Of a stretch of 64,000 bases of DNA, positions 33,672 through 46,207 are shown piece after piece (positions within the stretch are counted from its first letter, which is position 1; each line of letters begins with the position of its first letter). The DNA lies in contig CM035413.1 in the NCBI GenBank assembly GCA_020310875.1, positions 184,835,855 through 184,899,854 on the forward strand, read 5' to 3'. Below the pieces are notes generated by a model, which worked only from the letters and a program-made list of their open reading frames with translations, was not told where the DNA came from and did no database searches. Both the position numbers and the translations under genes were made by a program. The stretch comes from Ceratopteris richardii. Lineage: Eukaryota > Streptophyta > Polypodiopsida > Polypodiales > Pteridaceae.

Positions 33672-36600
33672 ATGGGAGATAGTCTCCAAATTGAGAAGTT
33701 GGATAGAGAGAACTATCCAGCTTGGTCTATGAGAATGGAAGCTCATCTTATGAGCAAAGATATGATGGGATACATCACAAGAGAGGAAGAAAAGCTAGAG
33801 CTCAAAGATCCTAGTGTTCCAACTAAGGAGGAGCTTGTAGATATAAAGATATGGATGCAGAAGGATGCTCAAGCAAGGAGCAATCTACATGGCAGTGAAT
33901 GATTATTTGCTTCCTCATATTAGAGGACTTGAAAGTGCAAGTTACATATTGAATGCTTTGGAAGAGCATTTTCAGAATACAAACAAATCAAGGAAAGCTT
34001 CATTATGGGCAGAGTTTACTACATTCAAGAAGAAGGCTTCACAATCAATATCTGATTATGTGACAAAGATGAAAGACATTGCTGATTCTTTAGGTGCAGG
34101 TGATGAAGATATTGAAGAAGATAAGTTGGTAAGACAAATTCTCACAGGGCTAAGAGGAGATGAGAAGTGGAAGCCTTTTATATTGTCTACAAAACTTTCA
34201 TTAGATCATTTCACTCCTGATTTGAATCAATTGTTAGGAGATATGCTAAACTTTGAAAATGATATCAAAGGAGATGTTTATAGGAGTGCAGGTCATGCAA
34301 TGTATTCTAAAGACAAGAAGAAAGCTAGAAAAGGAAAGCAACAATCAGTTGAAGATGAAGGTACTCTGAGTCAAGCAAACTTCCTAAGAGCAAGAGGAAG
34401 TGGCAGAAATAGAGAAAGAGGCAGAAATAAAAAAGATAATGTTAGAGCTTGTTGGATATGTGGTAAGACCAATCATCTATCTCATGATTGTTGGCATAAT
34501 AATCAAAGCAATGGTAATTTTAATCAGAACTTTAATCAAAGAGGAATAGGTGGCAGATATCAGAGAGGAAACTTCAGAGGTAGAGGTGGTAGGAATTCTT
34601 TTGGAAGAAGTGGAGGAAGAAACTTCCAAAATCAATCCTATAATAACACCTACTATAATTATGCATCAGATAAAAAAGAAAATTCAACTCTTATTATGAA
34701 TGCAACATGCGAAGCCTCACATGAAGACATGAGAGTATTTTATATTGACTCAGGGTGTAGCAATCATCTGAGTGGAAACATTGCTTTGATGACTAATCTA
34801 GATCATAAGGCAATCAATCACATATTTCAAACAGGTGACAATACAAAGCATAAAGTGAAGTCAATTGGTTTAGTTAAAGCCAAAGATGGAAGTACACTCT
34901 TGAGTAAGGTTTTGTATGTTCCTACAATTCCAAAGAATTTGATTAGTGTAGGAAAAATTGTGGAAAAAGGGTATGAGGTAAGGTTCACTAATGATGGAGT
35001 TTATGTTGAAGACCCTAGTCAAGGGTATAAACAAATTGTTACACGAAATAAGGAAGGAAGGCTCTTCACATTAAAGATACAAGGTAATATTGGACATGCT
35101 ATGTTCACATATGGAGAGCAAAAAGGTGTTTGAATTGGATCTTTGGCATAAAAGACTTGGACACTTTAATGAAAGAGGTATCAAAGATATGGTTAATAAT
35201 GGTTTAGTACTTGGATTGCCTAATGTTGTAGGTCAACATATGACATAGAGATGTGAGGCATGTCAATTAGGTAAGGCTCATAATCAATCTTATTCTAAGC
35301 ATGTTTTTATGTATTCAGAAAGACTTGAATTGGTACATACAGATGTATGGGGTCCTTCAAAGGACTTCAGTATACATGGTTCAAGATATTATGTCATATA
35401 TGTTGATGATGCTACTAGATGGATCATAATCTATGTGAGCAAAGACAAGTCAGAAGTGTTTAATACATTCAAACACTATCATGCATATGCAGAAAGGATT
35501 ATAGGACAAAAATCAAAGGGGTTAAGATCAGATGGAGGGGGAGAGTATTTCTTGAATGAGTTCAGTGATTATTTGTGGAATGCAGGTATAAAGAGAGACG
35601 TTACTTGCAGGTGCTCTCCTCAACAAAATGGGGTAGTAGAAAGAAGAAACAGAACTCTTGTTGCGTTTGCAAGATCAATGATGAAGGAGAAAAATTGTTC
35701 TAATTATTTGTGGGCTGAGGCTGTAAACATAGCCACATATTTGGTCAATAGGTTACCATGTAAAGCCTTGCAGGGTATGGCACCATATGAAGCTTGGTGG
35801 GGTAAGAGACCTACATTGGATCATTGTAAAATATTTGGATGCTTGGCATATGCATATGTGCCATCTCAATTGAGGCATAAATTGGAACCTAAAGCAAAGA
35901 AGTATGTATTCATTGGCTATGATGATAAGCAGATGGGTTATAGGTTGTGGAGTCCATCCACAAAGCAATTCCTTGTGTCTAAGGATGTTACATTTGATGA
36001 GCAAGGTACTTGGTATGCAGGTACACTTAATGATCATGCAGGTGATGAAGATATTCTAAATCAGAAGAAAGGTAAAGCAAGGGTTCAAATATGCGATGAA
36101 GAAGAGAGTAATGAAGGACAAGTTGAAGTAGAAGAAAGGCCAATGTTTGATCCAGAATATGATGAACCAGAAACTTCAAGAAGTGGAGAACTCAGAAGGT
36201 CATCTAGGCACAAATGGCAACCTACAAGGTATAGCTATGATACTTCATTCTTGGCTACTAAAGATTATGCTTATATGTTAAAAGCAGATGAAGATCCATC
36301 CACATATGAAGATCCATCCACATATGATGAAGCCAAAGGGAAGAAGAATTGGGAAAAAGCTATGCAGGAAGAATATGATGCATTAATGGAAAATGAGACA
36401 TGGGATTTGGTTCCCAAACCAAATAGTAAGAAGATCATTGGATGTAGATTTGTGTACAAAACAAAAAGGTTTGCAGATCAAAGTGTATCTAGGTACAAAG
36501 CCAGGCTTGTTGTAAAGGGATATGCACAAACATATGGTGTGCACTATGATGAAACTTATAGTCCTGTTGCAAAGATGACAACCATAAGGACTCTCATAGC

Positions 36601-37835
36601 AATTGCTGCTTGCAAAGGTTGGAAATTATCTCAATTAGATGTGAAGAATGCATTTTTGAATGGTTATATTTCAGATGAAGTCTACATGGAACAACTAGAT
36701 GGTTTCAAAGATCAAATATATCCAAATCATGTGTGTAAGCTCAAGAGAGCTTTGTATGGTTTGAAGCAGGCCCCAAGGGCATGTAATTATAGGCTTGTAA
36801 AGTTCTTAAAGGAACTTGGGTTTCAAGCATCAAAGGCAGATAGTAGTTTGCTAGTCAAAGCAAGTGAGGATGGATTTATTTATGTTTGTATTTATGTTGA
36901 TGACATAATACTTACAAGAACAGATGACAAAGGTATACACATGATCAAGACGCAGATGGAGAAAGAGTTCAAAATCAATGATTTGGGAAATTTGTCATTC
37001 TTTTTGGGAATGGAGATTTCATATACTCAACATGGAGTATATGTAATTCAAGAAAGGTATCTAAAAAATTTGCTAACCAAATTTAAAATGGAAGATTTCA
37101 GGATAGCACCAAATCCAATGGAGGTGAATCATAGATTGAGTAGATATGGAGGAGAAGAATTCAAAGATACGAAGCTTTATCAAAGTTTGGTGGATATTTT
37201 GATTTATGCTACATTAACAAGGCCTGACTTATCATATGCAGTTGGAGTTCTATCTCAATTCATGCATTGTTCTAGAAAGGAACATTGGATTGCAGGACAA
37301 AGAGTACTTAGGTACATCAAGGGCACACTTAAAGAAGGTTTGTACTATGGATTTACTTTCAGATACAAGAGTCAAAATATATAGTGATGCAGATTGGGTA
37401 GGTAATTCTGATGATGGAAGATCAACACATGGATACTTGTGTTATGTGGGAGATAAGCTAATTTCATGGTGCTCTAAGAAGCAACATACAGTTGCTTTAT
37501 CATCTATAGAAGCAGAGTACAAAGGCATGGTAGAAGCTGCAAAGGAAGTAATATGGTTGAAGACTCTTATGAAGAGTTTTGATATTGTTCAAAGTACTCC
37601 TATCATTTGTGGAGACAATATGAGTTCTTTATATTTGGCAGCAAATCCTATATTCCATGCTAGAACTAAACATATTGAGATTCAGTATCATTTTTTGAGA
37701 GAGAAGGTTGTTGATAAAGAAATAGAAGTTATGCATACTCCTACAAAATATGAACTTGCAGATATGATGACAAAGAGTTTGGATGGACCAAAGTTGCCGA
37801 GGCTTAAAGATATGGCAGGAATAAAGAAGATGTAG
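33672..37835 (+). pseudogene. Element F Copia Gag-Pol, frameshifted
   Basis: Starts at ATG 33672 (DKLDRENYPAW-type Gag). Order: Gag; zinc knuckle CWICGKTNHLSHDC; protease FYIDSGCSNHLSG; pre-integrase LWHKRLGH ... CEACQLGKAH; integrase HTDVW, RSDGGGEY, VVERRNR; RT with VYKTKRF, QLDVKNAFLNG, YGLKQAPRA and YVDDII; RNase H SDADWVGNSDD to the natural stop at 37835. Breaks: a 1-base frameshift near 33880, another near 35130, a TAG at 35246-35248 in the pre-integrase domain, and an extra T near 37360 at the RT/RNase H border. A 15-bp in-frame duplication (EDPSTY twice) lies near 36290-36325. Every catalytic residue I can place is intact, so inactivation is recent relative to the neighbouring fossils. 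Confidence 0.95.
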
Positions 37836-37853
37836 GTAATCACAATTGATGAT

Positions 37854-37864
37854 TGAGGGGGAGC
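37854..37864 (+). other. F polypurine tract
   Basis: TTGAGGGGGAGC immediately before the 3' LTR start TGTTGGAG, the same tract as in elements A and C. Confidence 0.88.
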
Positions 37865-38047
37865 TGTTGGAGCAAGACAATCAACAATCGGTGATTATAT
37901 GAAGCTTAGAAATGAAGATATGAAGAAAAGATTGAAGTCCAACTTCATGAAGTGAAGTGAAGGTTCATGAAGAAAAGCTCTTTAAAAATATGTATATTAG
38001 TTTTGTAAGTACTTCAAAATAGTTGAAGCAATGACGAATCAATACTC

Positions 38048-38089
<42 letters not shown>

Positions 38090-38908
38090 AGATGGTTGTA
38101 TTAGATAAGTGAGCTGAAATATAGATGAGATAGAGAAGAATAGATGATGAGTATTGAGTGTATTATCCATGAGATGTATGATGAGTGGAATAGAAAGAAT
38201 GTTCTGAGAATTGCGCATCAATCTTTACTATAGTTCTCCTTCTGTGTTTGATTATATCAGAAATCCTTTTGTATACATCTAAATCCATAGTTAATCTATC
38301 TATGCTTAAAGTTTGAGAGCCTAATTGCAAACAAGCTGAGAGAATTTTGTGTAGGAACATCTATATGTGAGAAAGTGTTGAGTGTCTTTTGAAATAGGTG
38401 CAATCCCGATGGTCAAAGAAATGGTCAGTTCTTAGTGCACAGTGTAAAGTTTTACACAAATGAGGAGTCAAAATCTAACTTGGAAGGTAAGCCATCTGTG
38501 GCTAAAAGCATTTGTTTAAACGGGTTCTACTTTGGGAGAACTATGTGTTAGAAGTCACAGGTGTCAAAGTCGACTCTACAAGAAGGCAATTTCGGACATA
38601 GGTAGATTGTTTGGATCATTTCTCATAATCTACTCAAGCTTTTGAAGTGTTTTAACTTGGAGGAGATGCACAAACTTTAGACAACACATTCTACAAAGTT
38701 TCATAAAAAACGTTATACAATCGATAAGTCAATGAATGAGTTATGTGCAACAGACTTTCTGTGTAGTCATCTTCTTCACAATTAGCTAAAGTTTTGACAG
38801 TTTGGTACTTGTCTTCCAAAATTGGTTGGAGTTTAAATTTATTCTTGATATAGAGGTGGTCTAACATCAAGGATAGCTTGTTCTTTTGGAGATTAACACT
38901 CTCCATCA
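37865..38908 (+). repeat. F 3' LTR
   Basis: 1044 bp, TGTTGGAG...CCATCA, followed by TSD AAAAG. It contains a short (TA)n(TG)n tract at 38050-38089. Confidence 0.95.
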
Positions 38909-38913
38909 AAAAG

Positions 38914-39410
38914 CTCCTCCAAAACAAAATGAAATAGAAACTAGGAAACCCTACCAAATATGGAATAGAGAGAGAGAGGGGATGCAAGAGAGAGAGTGAT
39001 AGAGTGAGAGAAAGAGATATGTGTGTGTGTGTGTGGAGAGAGAGATGTGTGTGTGTGTGTGCAGAGATAGAGACAGATGTGTGTGTGTGTGGAGAGAGAG
39101 AAGAGGGTGGATCTATGTTAGGGGGAGGCAAGAAGCAAAGGGGGGGTAGAGTCCAAGTTGGATTGAAAGAGGTATGCACACATATTCGAGTGAAAAAATA
39201 GGGGACCCAACTTTTGGGTAAAAAGGAGGGGAGTAGGCATTTGGTTCATTAAACACGATGTCAAAGTATGCTCCGAAATAATGGTTGTATAGTCATCAAA
39301 ATAAGCATCAATATCTACTTATGCATTAACGATGCTTATACCAATTTTTATACCATTGATTATACCAATGTGTATTTCGACGGTTATAAAAATTCATTTT
39401 TTGTAGCCCT
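38914..39410 (-). repeat. Low-complexity DNA and possible CACTA terminus
   Basis: 38965-39100 is (AG)n and (GT)n microsatellite. At 39376-39408 the minus strand reads GCTACAAAAAATGAATTTTTATAACCGTCG in parts, which resembles CACTACAAAAA-type CACTA ends apart from the first bases. If correct, the tnp2 fossil at 29697-31410 and this end belong to one minus-strand CACTA element interrupted by F. No opposite terminus was found to test it. Confidence 0.35.
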
Positions 39411-39435
39411 TAAAAACAAGATCTAGGGCTACAAA

Positions 39436-39530
39436 TGGGTTGTTTTTATCCTTCATTTCTATTGATGGATTTAGACCATAAATCAATTTATCCGTCATTT
39501 CTACTGATGGATTTAGACCATAAATCAATG
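39436..39530 (+). repeat. Short tandem duplication
   Basis: A unit of about 45 bp occurs twice in a row (CATTTCTA(T/C)TGATGG...CCATAAATCAAT), the copies differing at few sites. It directly precedes a Copia LTR start at 39529. Confidence 0.75.
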
Positions 39531-40620
39531 TTGGAGGTTAGTTGTGGCATGGATCAAGCTAACACAACCCTAGAACATGGATAAGCTAGCCTAGGGCTTG
39601 GAAGCCCATAGAAATTTTACCTCCCCATCTAGGATCATAGTTTGTGGTGTTTGTAACCACTAATGTGTCCATCTTAGTAGCAATTGTGTTTTTTGATATC
39701 CCTTCACCTAGGATCTATAAAGATAACCATCTAAGATCCACATAGGTGTGCAAGGGTGTATAGAACCATCAATATCCTCTGTACTGTTGGAGTTCCATTA
39801 TAATGGAGTCTTCTATTTGAGTCCAATAGGTTTGATTTCATCATATACTCATCTTTAATCAACTGTTGCATTTTCCCATGAGTCACAAATCGTGATTTAA
39901 CTCTAATATTGTTCTTAGATATGTGTTGTGGTAGCTTCTACATGGTCTTAGAGTGTCTCCACTAGTTGTTCATTCATGATTTCTTCTCTCTTATTGTGTA
40001 TCAGAGTATGAGAAGTTATAGAAGATTGCAGAGATCAGGGATGCCAAGGAATCAACTAGGGAGTTCATGGAAGGAATACTTCAGCATTCAAGCTTATGAG
40101 AGGGTTAAATGTTTCAACTCCAAAGTTTGTTGGAGTCAAAGGCTTCAAGATTGGATATCTTGAGAAGCAAAGTCTTCAACTCTATAGCTTGTGAGAGACA
40201 AAGCATTTAATGTTAGAGCTCAAAACTAGGGTTGGTGTGAGCTAGAGGTTTCAAGCCATCACATTCATAGGACATAAAGACATCTGCACTATGGAGAAGT
40301 TAACATGTAGAAGTGGAAGTGGAAGTGGAGTTGGTATAATGGAGTTTGCAATTCAAATACTATGGGCTCATCCACCAACCTTGGGTAAAAGCAAGTTAGA
40401 TGGTACAAATTATTTTCTTTAGAAGCTCAAGATTACAACTATCCTTGATTCTTATGATATTTTGTAGAGGGTGATGGGAAGTGAACAAGAGTCACAACCT
40501 ACCATCAGCCCATAGGATTGGAGTATAGTAAGTTTCCTGGAAAAAAATATTTTACAAGCTTGAGATAAGGAATGAAAATGCAATATGCTATAGTGACCAA
40601 TTGTGTGGACTTGAGTTTAC
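39529..40620 (+). mobile_element. Copia fragment: LTR, primer site, gag start
   Basis: A putative 468-bp LTR starts TGTTGGAGG at 39529 and ends just before TGTATCAGAGTATGAG (39997-), a primer-binding site with one base missing. From about 40383 a frame reads KSKLDGTNYFLxKLKITTILDSYDIL, a Copia Gag N-terminus, decaying by about 40620. No 3' LTR or pol is present. It is a truncated relic. Confidence 0.6.
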
Positions 40621-40734
40621 CTCTCACTTAGCATGCATCCAAGGAAAGTGAGGCAAGGAGAAATCTTTAGAGTTCATATGAGGTACATTACCAAACATGC
40701 ATTCAAGCTTTAGAAACTCCTTCAAGGTTGAGTG

Positions 40735-40857
40735 AGGATTGTGTGTCATCACTGATTGTATTGAGTGAAGGAGGTACTTGTGGTAGATGTTGGAACAAAG
40801 ATTTACAAGGTATGTGTCTCTCTCTAATCTTAGATATAAGGAGCATGCAATCATGCC
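40735..40857 (+). repeat. Diverged repeat, copy 1
   Basis: Matches 42029-42142: both read (T)GTCAT(C/G)ACTGATTGTATTGA, then GGTA(C/G)TTGTGGTA, GGAACAAAG and TCTTAGATATAAG. The pair brackets the LINE fragment. It could be two decayed LTR ends or a segmental duplication. Confidence 0.6.
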
Positions 40858-40951
40858 ATTGAGGAGAAAGTAGGTTAGAAATCCAAAATATCAGATCCGA
40901 GTGGTTAACTATGAAGGTGCAGTTATTCTTATCTAGATTGAACTAGAGAAC

Positions 40952-41013
40952 CTATTAGATTCATTAACTTCAATAAGATTCTATTAGATTCATTAACTTC
41001 AATAAGATCCTGA
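40952..41013 (+). repeat. Tandem duplication of about 30 bp
   Basis: CTATTAGATTCATTAACTTC followed by AATAAGAT occurs twice in direct succession with at most one difference. Confidence 0.85.
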
Positions 41014-41069
41014 TGAAGCTTGAGAAGTTCTCATTGCTATTTTGCAATCCTTCAATCATTCGACCTTTT

Positions 41070-41665
41070 GCTCCTACCTATCGAAGAGAAATTCCACCTT
41101 TTCAAATTTGAAAAAATAAGATAATCTCCGGCGGCAAGGTGAAAAAGGATTTACATGTGCTAATTCTATTAATATAGAGCCAATGATGCTCCCTATGAGA
41201 GTTGGCAATCTTCCTATGGATTGGGGGGGGGGGGGTTCTATGGGGATATGGTTGGAGGCATATATAGAGGCAATGAGGCTCCCTAGAAGAGGCCGAAATG
41301 AACCTATGGACATGGTCAACAAAGACTCCCATCTAGGCTACCAACCACCTACAATGAAAACCTAATGCCACACATAGAAACCTCAATGGTGATCACTCAA
41401 GATATAACAGTTTTCAGAGGAATAAATGCACTCGCTTCTTGAGCATGTCACATTGAAATTCTAACTTCGTAAACACGTATGATATTTGGGTTTGAATTCC
41501 TATTCTTGATCCATTGTCCAACAACAAATACTCTACAGGGGTCTGAAAGCCCTTGGATGTTGAAGAAAACTACACTTATTTTTGATGATTTTGGTCTTTT
41601 AGATGAAGCTCTATCATCCTCACAATCTTCAGCTTTATTCGAAACCCCTAGATAGTCCAAAAGAT
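41070..41665 (-). pseudogene. LINE endonuclease fragment
   Basis: The minus-strand frame 41660-41448 reads KISVVFFNIQGLSDPCR...GQWIKN...NIIRVYEVRIS. This follows the start of a plant L1-type LINE apurinic endonuclease (usually WNxRGLxxPxK...WI....PDIxxLQEV). Further left, IASIYASNHIPIE at about 41245-41285 corresponds to the xIYAPNDxxER block. The catalytic Glu of QEVK is retained as YEV. No RT was found, so it is a short dead piece of a LINE. The endonuclease would nick target DNA. Confidence 0.5.
41223..41236 (+). repeat. Poly-G tract (about 14 G)
   Basis: An uninterrupted G run inside the LINE relic, prone to slippage and sequencing error. Confidence 0.9.
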
Positions 41666-42888
41666 TAACATACTTCTCTATTCGAGTATCCTACTTCGTC
41701 TCAAAGTTCTTATTGGACCATGAGAACCCCACTCCTAGTTGCTTATTTCGGATTCTCTATTTCCTTCTTCTAACCTTTATGAATCTTCCCAAAGGCATGG
41801 TGGGTTGAGCCTCTTTGATCGTTTTTGTTTCCGACAAGGCTTTCCATGAAATCTACGCCTTCATTTTCATTGTTTTAAAAGAAGTTCTAGGTTTTATGTT
41901 CTTTATAATGAACTTTGTGGGTTCATTTCACAAATTTACACATAAATATTTACAAGTCTCTAATGTGTTGTTCTGCAACGTAAAATAGCCTAGATTGTAT
42001 AGACTTCTTGGGACTATCGTGTGAAAACTCTCTGTCATGACTGATTGTATTGATTGAACAAGGTAGTTGTGGTATCGGAACAAAGGATAACAAGGTATTT
42101 GTTTCTCTGTCATCTTAGATATAAGAGACTCGTGACAATGCTAATACCTTAGGTGCTTGGAAAGAGAAAACAAGAGCAACCTGAGAAGTGAGCTTTCTAC
42201 ATAACCTAGAAGGAGTAGATTGGAACAAGGAAAATTTAGACGAGAGAGGATGGGAGTAGAGGGCATAGATCACATAGAAAAGATGATGACTTCCCTCTAC
42301 CAGGGCAAAGGTAACACTTGATAAAGTTGAAACTAACGTAGGTAGCTAAAGTCATGAAGAACTATTCCAAAAGCATATGGAATGCTTATGGTCATGTGGG
42401 AAATGTTAAGCACGTAATGATGGTGGAAAAAGTGGAGGATTTATTCACTCTATATGAGGCATTAAGGTTGACCTTGAAGGGTACAAACCATTGAGTCGAG
42501 GCAACTATCAAGAAATATCACAATTGATGTAAGCATTCATCATTGACTTCTATAAGATTAATGGGGCAAAGATTCAAGCATCATAGAGAGATGTCTAGTC
42601 CCAAAACTACCTACAAAAGTCAAACAAGTGACCTTTTTTAATGTCCTCTTGAGTGGAAAACTATGACCCTATGTATATCTAAAAAAGCGAAATACCCTAG
42701 GTTAGTGCTTACAAATGTGCATTTACTTAGGGGACAACCTTAAAGAGGAATTGGATCCCTCAAAAATCTGTAAGGGCTTAGAATGCTCGAATAGCATTAT
42801 ATCCTAACCCTCATTGTCAGTTGAGGAACTAGCTGCATTAGTGGCCCTAAAGCTAGTTGAGAACTTTCATAAAAGTAAAAACCAAATT
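41666..42888. other. Decayed DNA without clear gene
   Basis: Contains the second copy of the diverged repeat (42029-42142) and GGTATCGGAACAAAGG near 42072, which vaguely resembles a primer site. From 42140 to 42888 there may be Gypsy gag relics of element H, but no convincing motif series was found. Confidence 0.3.
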
Positions 42889-43373
42889 ATGCGTGTATTG
42901 ATGGACCAAAACTTGTATATATGTTTGGCACAAAAAGACTAAATCTCCTTCAGTGGCACTATGATAGTGTGTTCGGAGGTCAAAAGAAGCTCATATTGAA
43001 ATCTCAACACCACATAGCGAAGCTATTTTGAACTCTTAATTACCCTTAGTATGCTCACCAAATTTCAAGCAATTTTGAGACTATAACCGGGGGGTGTAAA
43101 TACTACCCTAGATGAAGTTGTGACCAACTCTAATACCAATTTCTAGAGTTTGAAGTATGCAAAAGTACATGTACAACACAAGGAAGAAGAAGAAGCTTGG
43201 AGCACAACACATAGTATTTAATGTATTATGAAGTTAATATACAGAGATAAGTAACTCATTAGGGTTATAGGCGTATATACCAACTGAGGGAAAAGAACCT
43301 CCTAAAGAAGGCAAAAGGCTCCCTAGCAGTACTAAGTGTGTTCACACATCACTACCAAAAAATATCAACAAAT
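42889..43373 (-). mobile_element. B-family relic (B4): leader and 5' LTR
   Basis: 43145-43373 aligns over its length with the B LTR (shared AAGGAAGAAGAAGAAGCTTG, GGCGTATATAC, AACCTCCTAAAG and TATCAACA end) with numerous substitutions. 42912-43140 aligns with the B leader between LTR and gag (TTGGCACAAAA, AGTGTGTTCGGAGG, AGTATGCTCACCAAATTTC). It is a much older insertion than B1-B3. Gag and pol are gone. The minus-strand orientation follows from the order leader-LTR. Confidence 0.85.
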
Positions 43374-46207
43374 ATCATGTTTTATTTGCTAAGAACATAA
43401 TTTCATACGTGAATGTCCCCATCCCCCATCTGCAAGACAACATCAATATCTCACAATTGAAGCTTTGTTTTCTTAATTTGGTAAGAAACATCTCATCCAA
43501 GAGTGCCTTACGAACCCTCCTAATGCCTCAAAAATCACACGGGTCAATATAATATGCATAGGGTAGAGACCAAGTGGAAATCCACGCACGTTAGTTCAAG
43601 TTAGGCAATCACAGAGGACAAGCCAAGCCAAGCAGGGAGGAAACAAATAAGAATCAGAATCAAGTTAAACAAGGGAACCGAGTAGAAAGAAAAATAAAAC
43701 ATGGAAAGATTATAGTGAAACTATGAGGGAAAAAGGGTAAAAGAAACAAGTTGATATATAGGGTAGTCTTAAAGAAATCACATTCAAGATTGCGGAGTTA
43801 ACATCCCAAGCCCTAACATAGAAACCACACTTACCTAAGTCAAGTTTATTCCTCATAGACCCCATTTTGGAAGACTTAGATATGATGTTTAAATTGTATC
43901 AAGCACGAATTAGAGAAGGACCAAATGTAGCTGAATTAGAAAAGATTTATCCTAGATAAGAGTAAAGGTTGAAAAAAAATATTTTGCATCAAAATGTTAG
44001 AGGTAGCCCACACTATGTTTGAAAGTAGCTAACTCTTAAACCAAAGAAACTTAGTCAAACCAGAGTTGCATTTCCAAGAATTGTTGGAATGATTATAGAA
44101 AGTGGCATCCAAAAACAAGAATTTGGTGAGAAGGGATAATTCTTTCCAAGAGATTCTTATGTTCTTAACTCAACGTGTGTGGGATACGTGATTATATTAC
44201 CAAGTACTCTTAAGAGTTCTTGCAATATATCCAAGAAGAGAAGTGGGCTACTAAACAAATGAATCCCCCACCCATTCAAGAGATCGATGCTTTGCAAGAT
44301 CAATTCCCCTAGGATATTGTGTCTTTATACAAAGATCCAAAAGGTACTCAATTAGGAGAACGATTGGATTTTGAGCCTAATTCTTTACAAGGTTTTCCAC
44401 AATTCATAGGTGCATGGGAATCTCAAGTCCCTTTAGATATGAGCCCCTATGATATTAGTAAGGAATAAAGATTCAATTATGCTTAGGAATAATGAGGTTA
44501 TGAAGAACACTAAAGTGCACTCACATCTCACTTTAGAAGTGGTTCTAAAAGTTAACGAGAGCTATGGAAACGTTTAGCAAACCAAGTTCCAAAACTTTTT
44601 AAATCTCACTTGAAATTAGAATCCAAGGGAAAGGTCCCTAAGATCCCCATATAGAAGATAGGAGATATGAGAAAAGGTGATGAAGGAAACACCTGTCCCC
44701 ATTACCTACCAAGGGCACACTACCAAAGCAATCGTGGATTCATGTGCACTTGATGCCATTGAAACCACATCCTTATGGATGCAATGGGGCAAGCCAACAT
44801 AACGACCTACTAGAATGAAGCTTCAAATGGAAAACAACCATGCTGAAAGACCAATAGGATTACTAGAAGGAATCACCCTCACTACCTTTGGTGTAGAGTT
44901 TGAATACACATTTGGCATATGCGATTTTGCAAAGAATCATGCATAAAAGATGATTTTAGGTAGAAATTGTATGATAAAATTACAAATATTGTAGGATTGG
45001 AGAACCAATTTTGCAACATGTAGAAGTCACTGCTCAGGTCAATCTAAAAGATTTCACCCATAAAGATGTCCATTCCTATAGTGGAATCCCATCCACATGA
45101 CACAAGTACACTGAGAGTCAATACACTCCATTAGTTCCTCGGATCCTTCATTGATGCATGAAGACACATTTATGGATGTGTAAAATAGCCGAGGAAGAGG
45201 GGAGAGAAATAAAAGTTAGAGGTACAAGAGATTCATAGAACACTCAATCCATGCAAGACCTTGTCTACACACCCATGATATTTTGAGATGAGGAATTTGA
45301 AGCGCATGTTTGGAGAAAAATTATTAGCAACAATACACATAGCGGTGAATGAAGAACAATGTAATCCCCATTTTGATCATGATGGTCACGACATATCTTT
45401 ATTTATGCATGAACACCTAGAAGAAGAAGATTGGGAAGATCGCAAATGCATCATTATGATCCCTTCTACGATTTTGCGGAAGATTAGTGGTATCTAGTCA
45501 ACGCAAAATCTCACCAAGTAGAAATGGAGGAAAGAAAAGGAAATCGATGGAAAACCCACAATAAAGGAAGAAGAAGAATCATTATTCAAAGTGCCTAGTA
45601 CCTTCAAAAAATATGAGATTAAATATAGGAAAGTTATGGTGAGGATGCCAAAAAGAAAAGCTTTCATCGGAGAAGCTTATGAAAGTAAAGAAATCACCAA
45701 GAATATCCTAGTAACAATAGAGGAGTAGGAATAGTGAAGCACTTACAAAGGAAACAACCTAAGTGTTAAGGAAGAAGAAGATGAGTTATCAAACTTCTTG
45801 TATTAAAAAAAAATAAAGCAAGAAACTGATTGACAAAAGGAATTGGGATTCATCCATGAAATGGAGCACACTGAATCCATATTCCCCATTGTTGTAGTGA
45901 AATGAATGGTAATTTATACGTATTTATTAACTTAAAGAGAGTTAATGCATCCACCATCAACGATAGCTATCTGCTTCCAATCACCAAGCATGTCTTAGAA
46001 CATGTAGCAAGCAAGGAACTACATAATCTCTTAGAGAGATTTTGCAAGCTATATTAATCAAGAAAGTATAGGCCGAATGCATGGAATAGCAAGTGTGTTT
46101 AAATTTAGAGAAATGTGTGCTCATGGTGCAATAAGAAAAAATCTCAGATCACATAGTTGTTGATATATTTAGGTAGTGATGTGTGTGAACACTCTAGATC
46201 ACATAGT
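43374..46207 (+). pseudogene. Gypsy element H: gag end, protease, RT start (fossil)
   Basis: After B4 the plus strand holds a badly decayed Gypsy. Near 43440-43560 a frame may be a zinc-knuckle relic. Near 43860 PILEDLDMMFKLYQARIREGPNV is readable. At 44700-45000 there is an aspartic-protease-like block: KAIVDSCALDAIETTSLW, GLLEGITLTTFGVEFEYTF and MILGRN, with DSC in place of DSG. RT remnants at 45905-46030 (FINLKRVNASTINDSYLLP, HVLEHVASKEL) lack the catalytic core. CLNLEKCVLMVQ...ISDHIV at 46095-46207 is the RT thumb, where B3 is inserted. The order protease-then-RT is the conventional one, unlike what is seen in relative G. Confidence 0.7.

Noticed and set aside
33240-33746. Minus-strand 168-codon frame and its twin at 38691-39179
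   Set aside because: The shared part lies in the F LTRs and repeats only because the LTRs do; antisense to the gag start, no motif.
41223-41236. Poly-G tract as a G-quadruplex regulator
   Set aside because: A single homopolymer in a dead LINE piece; no promoter nearby and likely length error.
45288-45497. 69-codon His/Asp-rich frame considered as a gene
   Set aside because: Lies between protease and RT relics of Gypsy H in the same strand; best explained as pol spacer of the fossil.
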